A DNA stretch of 64,000 nucleotides from Candidatus Lachnocurva vaginae. Lineage in GTDB: Bacteria > Bacillota > Clostridia > Lachnospirales > Lachnospiraceae. Location: contig CP049781.1 in assembly GCA_011082265.1 (NCBI GenBank), positions 1,364,001 through 1,428,000 on the forward strand, in the 5' to 3' direction. The notes below the pieces were generated by a model that did not search any database, was not told the origin of the DNA, and was given only the letters and a program-made list of their open reading frames with translations. The position numbers and the translations under genes are program-made. This document shows, one piece after another, positions 1 through 8,700 of the stretch. Every line of letters begins with the position of its first letter. The first letter of the stretch is position 1.

Positions 1-44
1 CTCTAATCCTTTCAAATCTCATTTTATATGACTTTTGCAAGCTG

Positions 45-1964
45 TTAAGCTAACTTGTGGAACATATGCCGAACCTTATCTATACGGCTATTCGGGCGGC
101 GGGGTTGGCAAATAAATTTACCAATAGCTGGCTGGTATCCTTTTAACTCTGTCAAGCAGACTCCCTGCCCATTTGTGAAATAAGTTAAATCGTTCCTGTA
201 TTCTTGAATACATCTAGCAGGGATTTCTCCTTTCAGAATGACCTCGTCATTCTTTATCTGAGTACTTACAATATCTGCACAATACCTTGGAGCATCATGA
301 TACGCCCGTGAGAGATATTCCTGCGGTGCATAAATTTCAAAGTGGAGATATGGCTCTAATAGTTCTGTCCCTGCTTTTTTTAAAGCCTGCTCCAATACGA
401 TAGGGGAAAGCAGCCGAAAGTCTGCGGGGGTACTTACAGGACTATAATACAATCCATATTCAAAACAGATTTTACAGTCTGTCACTTTCCATCCATACAG
501 CCCCTGCTCGCAGCCATAAAGAACCCCCTCCATAACCGCATTTTGGAACGATTGATTTAAATATCCAAGTGAAACTCTGCTTTCATACTGCACTCCGCTT
601 CCAATAGGGAGCGGCTCTATGGACAACCCGACAGAAGCCCAGAAAGGATTTGGCGGGACTTCTATGTGGATGGTATATTCTGCTTTTCTAAGCGGTCTTT
701 CCATATATATAACAGTAGGCTCTTTTATTTCTGCCTCCACATGATATTTTTCCTCAAGGATGGCACAAATGACTTCCATCTGCACTTTCCCCAAAAAAGA
801 AAGTATAATCTCATGCGTTGTAGTATCCACATAATATTTTAAAAGAGGGTCGCCATCTGAAATTTCTGTAAGTGCCCCAAGCAATATTTCCCGCTGTTCA
901 GATTTCTTTACTGCAATCGTTGTTTGGAGCATAGGGAGAGGATTTTCAATAAATTTTCTCTGCGGCAACAGTATTCCGTTCCCCAAAATACTGTTTAGCT
1001 GCAAAACATCATTTGGTAAAATTACAATATCACCAGAGCAGGCTGTATCGGATGAATATAATTCACCGTTTGTCGGAACACACATCTCTGTGATTTTTAT
1101 TTTCTCTTTTTCAGATATTCTAATAACATCCCTCAAATGCAATGTTCCGCTATATATACGCACATAAACAAAACGCCGCCTTTTCTCTGAATATTCAATC
1201 TTAAAAACCTGCCCGCATAGTTCAGATTGACCTTCAGGCGTTGATGAATAAAATTTACTGGCAATCACTTCTATAAGCTGCCGAATCCCCAGATTGTTTT
1301 TAGCGCTTCCGTGATAAACGGGAAATAACGTTCCGTTTTGGAATCTCCTGTTTTCTTCCTGTTCCAGTTCTGACATTTTAAACGGTTTCCCTGACATATA
1401 TTTCTCTAATAGTTCATCGTTTCCCATAATTACCGCATCCCACTGTTCCATATCGTCATTGTCCGTTACATTTATATGGGGATGCTGCCCAACCTTTTGC
1501 TTCACTATAATTTCCGAAGAAAGCTTTGCTTTCATTTCTCGATATACCATTGGCAAATCAATCCCCTCTTGGTCAATTTTATTGATGAAAAAAATTGTCG
1601 GAATCTTCATTGTCTGTAGTGCATGAAACAGTATACGGGTCTGTGCCTGTATGCCATCCTTTGCAGAAACTAATAATACTGCTCCGTCTAATACGGATAA
1701 AGAACGGTATACTTCCGCCAAAAAATCCATATGGCCTGGCGTATCTATAATGTTGACTTTTACATCCTCCCACTGAAAAGATGTCACTGCTGTCTGGATA
1801 GTGATTCCCCTTTGACGCTCCAAATTCATTGTATCTGTCCTTGTTGTGCCTTCATCTACGCTCCCTAGTTCTGCAATTGCACCACTGGTATACAATAAAC
1901 TTTCCGTTAATGTTGTCTTTCCTGCGTCAACGTGAGCCAGAATGCCTAAGTTAATTATTTTCAT
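45..1964 (-). CDS. tet(O): Tetracycline resistance ribosomal protection protein Tet(O)
   Basis: This is an EF-G-like GTPase that binds the ribosome and releases tetracycline from the 30S subunit. At 639 residues it has the usual family length. The GTPase motifs are AHVDAGKTT (residues 10-18), DTPGH (about 74-78) and NKID (about 128-131). The C-terminus, ending RRPNSRIDKVRHMFHKLA, holds the domain IV/V region. The N-terminus MKIINLGILAHVDAGKTT and segments such as KQKVGQHPHINVTDNDDMEQ match Tet(O) as I know it rather than Tet(M) or Tet(W). The start is fixed by AGGAGG eight bases before the ATG. A promoter, leader peptide and attenuator lie upstream. The gene is intact, so resistance is expected, though this is an inference. 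Confidence 0.97.
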   Translation of the reverse strand: MKIINLGILAHVDAGKTTLTESLLYTSGAIAELGSVDEGTTRTDTMNLERQRGITIQTAVTSFQWEDVKVNIIDTPGHMDFLAEVYRSLSVLDGAVLLVSAKDGIQAQTRILFHALQTMKIPTIFFINKIDQEGIDLPMVYREMKAKLSSEIIVKQKVGQHPHINVTDNDDMEQWDAVIMGNDELLEKYMSGKPFKMSELEQEENRRFQNGTLFPVYHGSAKNNLGIRQLIEVIASKFYSSTPEGQSELCGQVFKIEYSEKRRRFVYVRIYSGTLHLRDVIRISEKEKIKITEMCVPTNGELYSSDTACSGDIVILPNDVLQLNSILGNGILLPQRKFIENPLPMLQTTIAVKKSEQREILLGALTEISDGDPLLKYYVDTTTHEIILSFLGKVQMEVICAILEEKYHVEAEIKEPTVIYMERPLRKAEYTIHIEVPPNPFWASVGLSIEPLPIGSGVQYESRVSLGYLNQSFQNAVMEGVLYGCEQGLYGWKVTDCKICFEYGLYYSPVSTPADFRLLSPIVLEQALKKAGTELLEPYLHFEIYAPQEYLSRAYHDAPRYCADIVSTQIKNDEVILKGEIPARCIQEYRNDLTYFTNGQGVCLTELKGYQPAIGKFICQPRRPNSRIDKVRHMFHKLA

Positions 1965-2000
1965 GTGATTTTCCTCCTATCAACACCCAAAAAAGGGCAT

Positions 2001-2037
2001 AAAAATACCCAGTGATAAATACTCCTATCACTGGGTA
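2001..2037 (-). terminator. tet(O) attenuator hairpin
   Basis: On the minus strand TACCCAGTGATA and TATCACTGGGTA form a perfect 12-bp stem with an 8-base loop, followed by TTTTT. This is the transcription attenuator known from the upstream regions of tet(M) and tet(O). A second small hairpin (GCCC/GGGT) follows before the gene. Readthrough would need the leader-controlled alternative fold. Confidence 0.85.
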
Positions 2038-2188
2038 AATAACTCCAATAGCCCCAAAACACTTATATGTTTTCGGGCATATAAAATTACATGATAAAAG
2101 TATTCTTAAACTGGGTACAAAAAACTAAGCCCCATATTAAAAGTGAAACGAGACTGCTACTTTTTGTTCCCACTATCAAATTGACAGT

Positions 2189-2212
2189 TTATTTAAGAAT
2201 ACCTTGCCGCAT
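2189..2212 (-). CDS. tet(O) leader peptide MRQGILK
   Basis: This seven-codon ORF, MRQGILK, follows AAGGAG with about 9 bases of spacing. Its codons for GILK lie in one arm (GGTATTCTTAAATAAACTG) of a large stem; the other arm (CAGTTTAAGAATAC) is at about 2099-2114. Ribosome movement over the leader would change pairing upstream of the attenuator. The same leader arrangement is known for tet(M). The peptide is probably only regulatory. Confidence 0.7.
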   Translation of the reverse strand: MRQGILK

Positions 2213-2244
2213 ATTTATTAACTCCTTGTATAATACTGAATCTA

Positions 2245-2273
2245 ATTATATTCCTTAACCCTTTATTTGTCAA
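2245..2273 (-). promoter_or_regulatory. tet(O) sigma-A promoter
   Basis: On the minus strand TTGACA (2268-2273) and TATAAT (2245-2250) are separated by 17 bases, a perfect consensus. Transcription should begin near 2238, giving a leader of about 270 bases before tet(O). Confidence 0.9.
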
Positions 2274-2296
2274 GCTGACAAACTAAAGCAGAAAAA

Positions 2297-2320
2297 GCGG
2301 CAGGATTTCCCCCTGCCACT
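2297..2320 (-). terminator. Intrinsic terminator after tnpV
   Basis: On the minus strand AGTGGCAGG...CCTGCCGCT forms a GC-rich stem followed by TTTTTC. It lies 10 bases after the tnpV stop and separates tnpV from the tet(O) promoter. Confidence 0.75.
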
Positions 2321-2330
2321 AATCATCTGT

Positions 2331-2705
2331 TTATGCAAAAATAATTTCCTTTTCCACAATCTCCCTCGCACAAGCCCTTATGTTATTGAGGCATCCTGTC
2401 CATTCTAAGGCGTTTTCTGCCTTTAGCTGTTCCGTTATGCCCTGTGCCTGTTTCATACCCTCTATGAGCCTTTCAAAGCGTTCCTGTGCCTGTCTGTTGA
2501 TGTCGGCAAGGTAGGCGTTTAGCCTGCCGCTTGTAAGAAGATTGGTGTATGTAACTTTACGGTACTGTTTTAGATAATCTAAATGCCGTTGCCCCCAGAT
2601 GCCTATTGCCTGTTCTTCTTCGGCGGGTACAGTTAAGCACGGTATCAAATAATCCCCTTGCCTTTCGTATTTGCCGCCCAGTTCCTCAAATAATGATTTT
2701 GCCAT
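2331..2705 (-). CDS. tnpV: TnpV family transposon-encoded protein
   Basis: This 124-residue protein belongs to the TnpV family of small proteins found on Tn4451-like and CTn-like elements; its biochemical role is not established. The family pattern is visible: a YL..YRKVTY segment, then GRLNAYLADINRQAQERF, then ITEQLKAENALEW and a C-terminal NNIRACAREIVEKEIIF. GGAGG lies 10 bases before the ATG. Its base composition is clearly more GC-rich than the surrounding ICE, which suggests a separate origin. It overlaps the last 20 bases of the truncated helicase ORF. It sits on the tet(O) side of the junction, so it arrived with tet(O). Confidence 0.85.
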   Translation of the reverse strand: MAKSLFEELGGKYERQGDYLIPCLTVPAEEEQAIGIWGQRHLDYLKQYRKVTYTNLLTSGRLNAYLADINRQAQERFERLIEGMKQAQGITEQLKAENALEWTGCLNNIRACAREIVEKEIIFA

Positions 2706-5700
2706 TGTCTGTTACCTCCACATTCTTTTTTATTTTGAATGTCCGCAAAATCCGTCCTACATCAGCGGGACGCCAAGGCACATCGAGGTCATGCAAAGCA
2801 ATCAACTTATTTTGCACATTCGTTCCTGCTCCCATCTTCTGCGTTGAACCCATTAAGATACGAACTTCGCCTTTTCTTACTTTCGCAAAGAGTTCATCTT
2901 TCTGTTTGTCTGAGTTTGCTTCATGGATAAAGGCGATTTCTTCTTTTGGTATTCCCATAGCTACGAGTTTTTCTCTAATATCATCATAGATGTTAAATTC
3001 TCCATCTCCTTTTGGAGTGGACATATCAGAAAAAAGTAGCTGTGTTGACCTGTTTTCTTTTGTCTTATCCCAAATGGCAAAGACATTCTTTACGCATACA
3101 TTGACCTTGCTATCAGGATTATCAGGAAGCAGAGGATTGATTAAACGCTGATCTAAGGCAAGTTTCTTACCGTCATTGGTAATCTTAAGCATATTATCAA
3201 CCTCTGGCTCTACAACTCTATTTCTAACATCATCTGCTCTTTCAGAAAGGCTCTTTAGAATTTCTTTTTGTTCTTCAGAAGGCTCTGTTTTAATAACCTC
3301 ATAGTTAGCTTCAGGTGTAGGAAGGTTAAGCATATCCGCAGTCTGAATATCTGCAACTTCCTTAAACATACTCATTAGTTCAGGTAAGTTATAGAACTTT
3401 GAAAATCTCGTCTTTACCCTATACCCTGTACCTTCAGGAGATAGTTCAAAGGAGCTTTGTGTTTCTCCAAAAGTGGAAGCCCAAGAATCAAAATGCTCCA
3501 GTCCATTCTTTTTAAGGCTCTCATACTGAAGATACCTTTGCATGGTATAAAGCTCTGTCATAGAGTTACTTACAGGCGTTCCTGTGGCAAAGACCACGCC
3601 TTTGCCGCCTGTCATTTCGTCCATATATCTGCATTTCATAAACATATCGGAGGACTTAAAGGCTTCTGACTGTCCGATACCTGCAACATTTCTCATTTTG
3701 GTATAGAGATAAAGGTTCTTAAAGCCATGTGCCTCGTCAACAAAGAGCTTATCAACTCCCAGCTCCTCAAAGGTAATCACATCATCTTTCTTAAAATCAT
3801 CATTTAATTTTTCAAGCCTTGTTTCCAGCTTTTTCTTTGTCTTTTCAAGCTGTTTTACGGTAAAGTTCTGATTTCTGTCATGCTTGTATTCTTCTACATA
3901 ATTTACGATTTCATCAATCTGATCTTGGATATGCTTCTCCTGATATTCCTTACTCATAGGGATTTTTTCAAACTGCGTATGCCCGATTACAACCGCATCA
4001 TATTCCCCTGTTGCAATCTTGCCTATAAATCTCTTTCTGTTTTTCGGCTCAAAATCTTTCTTATCAGCCACCATAATATTCGCTGACGGATATAGCTGCA
4101 TAAACTCTCGACCGATTTGCCCTGTTAGGTGATTTGGGACAACAAACAAGGACTTACTGCACATTCCAAGTCTTTTACTTTCCATTGCAGAAGCCACCAT
4201 TTCAAAGGTCTTTCCACTGCCTACCACATGGGCAAGCAAGGTATTTCCTCCATAAAGGCTTCTTGCTATGGCATTTCTTTGATGAGGTCTTAAATCAATC
4301 TTTGTATTCATTCCCTCAAAAGAGAGATTGCTTCCGTCATATTCTCTGTTACGGATGGAGTTAAAACGCTCGTTATACAGTTTTACAAGACGGCTTCTTC
4401 TTTCCTGATCGTTAAATATCCAGTTCTTAAATTCTTCTTTTAATAGCTCCTGCTTTTGTCCTGCAAGCATGGTTTCTTTTTTATTTAAGACAGAAGTTTT
4501 AGAGCCATCCGGATTTACAATCTGGTCAAATACCTTTGTTTCTTTTAAATTTAGAGCATCTTCAATCAGCTTATAGGCATTTACCCTCGATGTACCAAAG
4601 GTCATCTCAGCAAGGTCATTTCCTCTGTCCCTGCTTTTTCCTTCTACATTCCATTCGCTTGTAAGATTGGAAAATTTAACCTTAATATCCCATTTGGCAT
4701 ACCCCGGAGTTTTTAGCGTTTCAAAGATGAATTTCTCAATATCTTTAATAGGTATCCAAGTTGCACCAAGACGCACATTGATTTCACTTGCTTCAAGTTC
4801 CTTTGGAAGAACTTTGGTAAGCTCTGCTTTTTGGTATTCCAAACGGTTCATTTCATAGCTTATCAGCTCTTTCTCTTTTCCATTCTCGGCAAAACCAAGA
4901 TGAGGGAGTTCTCTTTCCGTTTGTCTGAGCTTTGATAAGTAACTGTCTACTATGGCAATCTTATCCCTGATATTTCCACTTAAATATTCATCCTTTGTTA
5001 CATAGCCATATTTATAGGAATTACTGCCATTGGCACAGGCAAAAGGTAAATCACCATCTTCTAAGTTAAAGGAAAGCGGTCTGTAAAAGTTTTGTTCCTC
5101 TCTAATATTTAGGTAGATTTCCCCTCGAAGCTCCTCAATCAAAGTCGGTCTGTCTTTTCCTGTAAGACTTCCCATATAGTCAAAATCCACATAGCCTTTT
5201 TCAGATACCGATAAGACAAGAGCTTCTAAAGAGGTATCCACATGGTCTATAACTTTGGCTTTTGTGATGGTTCTTTTGGAGAAAATATCTCCCTTTGCCT
5301 TGAAATTTTCTTCTTCATCAAGGATTTCAATGGATGAAACAAGCGGGAAGTTGCTATCCTCTTTCAAGGCTCTGGTATTACTTAGGTTATTTACAAAGCC
5401 ATGTTTCTTTGAAAAATTGTCATATACTTCATTTAGTTTTTCCTGTGAAGCCTTAATTTCTTCTTCATTAAAATCTTCTTTCTGCTTGTAAATGACATCT
5501 TTTAAGGCAGCATTCAGCTCAAGATAATCCTTGATTTTTTCTTTGTTTTTATCCGATACTTCCTTTTTAATAAAGAGTGAGTTTTCTCTGTAATAGACTT
5601 CATCATCAATTAAGGTGTATGAGAAGTTTTTTACATCATCGGTTGCAGGGATTGATGTTATTTCATCATCTAAAAGCTCTATTTCTTCATACTTGGCATC

Positions 5701-8700
5701 TTTTGAAATTCTTTCTCCTGCAATCTCGATACGATCCTTTAACGAAGCCATATTGTTCTCTTGCCCTAAAAAGGCTATCGGCTCACAAGTTAGAGTTTTC
5801 CCAAATCGACCACTTACTTCACGCATAGAACCAAGCACTTGTTCAGGATGTTCGACAAAGTATTTGTTATATGAAAGTCCATTTTCATCTTCCGCAAGGT
5901 GTATCCAATCTTCATCTCGCTCAAGTACGCTATCTCTTTTCTTTAGGAAAATAATATCGCTTGTTACCTCAGTTCCTGCAACGCCCTTAAAGGTATCGTT
6001 TGGAAGTCTGATTGCCCCTAAAAATTCGGATCTTGCTGCAAGATAGCGTCTTACACTTTCGTCTTTTTTATCCATTGTTCCTGAAGATGTAATAAAGGCA
6101 ATAACACCACCATTACGAACCTTATCAATGGACTTGGCAAAGAAATAATCGTGAATAAGAAAGTTATTGCGATTGTATTCTCTATCATTTACCTTGTACT
6201 CTCCAAATGGAACATTTCCGATTGCGACATCAAAGAAGTTGTTGGAAAATCCCGTTTCTTCAAGTCCCTTAACCTGTATATCACTTTCAGGGTATAGCAG
6301 CTTTCCAATACGACCGCTTACCGAATCAAGCTCTACTCCATAAAACTTTGACTTATTCATTTCATCAGGCAGATTACCGATAAAGTTCCCGATACCCATT
6401 GACGGTTCAAGGATATTTCCCTGTTTAAATCCCATATCTGAAAGCGTCCTATATATTCCATCAATGACAGTTTTTGGTGTGTAAAAACTCGTTAGAGTCG
6501 ATTCTCTTGCAGCTTCATATTCTGATGACGATAGATTTTCCTTTAAGAAGACTCTTGCTTCTTTCCACTGTCCTTCTTTACTTTCATCAAAGACATCAGA
6601 TAGTCCGCCCCAACCTACATATTTTGCTAAAACTTCCTGAGCTATAATATCAAGCTCTCGTTCTCCGCTTTCCACCCTGTTAAGCATAGAGATTGCTTCA
6701 AGGTTATTGTTTAATCTCTCACTTGGAGATAACTTTTGAGGAAGAGTTTCTTCTGTAATCTTGAAATTATGTGCCTCATTTTTCTTTATTTCTACTTCCT
6801 TAAAAGTCTTTTCGGGCTTTGCATTGGTGAGATTTTCAAAGATTTTATCAAGCTCACTTTCTTTGTAATAAGGAATTACATCGGAGCCTGTAATCATACC
6901 TCCAAGATACTCTGTATTATCCTTGACCGTTACTGTCTTTAGGTTATTTCCCATATCATCAAATCTTGTGATGGTATAGTCTTTTCCCTTGTACTTCACT
7001 TCATCACCGATGATAAATTCAGGTCTTTCAAGATTTACTTGTCTTAATAAATCCTCATCATCTGTAAAGGATATAATCGGTATTTGATGATTACCTTGTC
7101 TTGTAGGATCAAGCCACAAATCATTTCTTCCTGTGATTTGATTTTTGGAAATCTCTCTTACTTTGTACTCCTCATGATTAAAATAGACGGTATCGCCTTC
7201 TTTAACTGCAAATTCTTCTGCAAGATTGTTCTCTTTTTCGTTAAGCTCTACTTCTTCTCTTTCCTTTGTATAATCAAATAAGGTAGCCTGAAATGGTTCT
7301 GCTTGTTTGCTTTCTTCTACTTCTTCAGGTACTTCAAGGTCTGCAATATTATCCTCAAAACTGAGTTCTCCGTTAAATACATGGTGAAGCTCCTGCTCAT
7401 CCATCTGCTTTTTAAGCTCACTGTCTTTAAGTTCTCTAAAGGTCTTTGGAAAATCCTCTAAAATGAGCCTTTGTGCATTTAGTTCCTTTAGCTCTTCAAG
7501 ATTAAAATATCCCCATTCAGGTTCAATACCTAAAACAAGTCCAAAAGCATCTTTTCTTTCCCTGTCATATTCCGTCATATACCAAGTCCAGTTACTTCTA
7601 AATGGAATGATGTATGCTGCATGAACCTGTTTGTCTGCTAAGGCTACATCTTCCTGTGCATAAAGCTCAGGCACTCTCTCAAGCATTTCTTCAGTCATTA
7701 GATTATTTGGATCATCTTTAGAATAATAGCTTGGTTCTTTTTGTTCTTCTATCGCTGTCTTGCTTTCAATTTTATTCTCTTCAAGATGAAGATTTTTAGA
7801 AAGCAGCTCATCTATATGCTTTGCTACATTTGACCATGTAAGAAAAACATCGTTACAATGATTCTTCTGTAATTTCAGTCCCTTTGCATCATGCCATTCA
7901 TCACTTCCCTTTGCTCCTGAAACGGCATGAGAATGACCTCCGATTCCGTACTCATCTTTAAGGAAATTTGCTTTTTCCTGAAGCGTATGATTTTCTTTGA
8001 AAAACTTAGTAATTCGCTCTTTTCCTTTATCGACTCCACTTCCTCTTGAAATCGTAGCAAGAACTTCATCTTCTGTAATAAAGCCTTGTACCTTTGGAAG
8101 TTCGGTAAGATTAGAGGCATATTCCTTTCTCGGAAGTTCAAGCTCCTGTAATTTCTGATAAAGGCTATCTACCTTGTGATAGTGAAACCTTAGTACATCT
8201 TTGTTTTCTTTGTATCCTGCTAAAAAACGGCTGTATTCGGAAATAACATTTTTTAGAAAGTAAGGATTTTTAAGTTTTTCAGATAGCACTCCTGTTTCTT
8301 TCGGAAAACCACCACCCCTTTCTATAAAGTCAAAATATCCCTGTGCTTTCCCTTCTTCACTTAAATCGTGATATAGATACCATAGCGATTCTGAAACTCT
8401 ATCTCTTTCATAGTCCTGTGCTTCCAAAAGCTCTACATTTGTGGCAAACTCTCCATTTTCCAAAAGCTCATTGATTCTTCTTACAGCATCACTCCAGCTT
8501 AAAATTTGCGTCATATCTTCTCTTGCAGAAGTTCCATAAGCTAAATGAATGCCTTTATCCGAATACCAGGAAGATACTTCTGCTCCATTAAGAAATAAAC
8601 CGTTTCCGCCTCTAAAGGTATCTTTAAGGTATTCTCCTAATTCTTCTACTGTTTTTTCTTTGGAAAATTCAGCAATGATAGGAAGTCTTTCGCCCTCATG

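Larger units (their letters stand above)
1..2760. mobile_element. tet(O)-tnpV resistance cassette inserted in the ICE helicase gene (left end outside window)
   Basis: The giant ICE methylase/helicase reads normally up to a DVPWRPAD motif and then changes into unrelated sequence that leads straight into the ribosome-binding site of tnpV. The change falls at about 2755-2765. Left of it come tnpV, its terminator, and the complete tet(O) promoter, leader and gene. The right junction is therefore visible and the left one is not. Whether the cassette moved by itself or by recombination cannot be told, because TnpV is not a recognised transposase and no inverted repeats are visible at the junction. 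Confidence 0.7.

Noticed and set aside
2606..2989. 127-codon plus-strand ORF across the tnpV/helicase junction
   Set aside because: It is antisense to both well-supported genes, with no domain and no ribosome-binding site.
7875..8141. 88-codon minus-strand ORF inside the methylase/helicase
   Set aside because: Unlike the nested ORF at 8838-9248 it has no ribosome-binding site, and the host frame there is a conserved, ordered domain.
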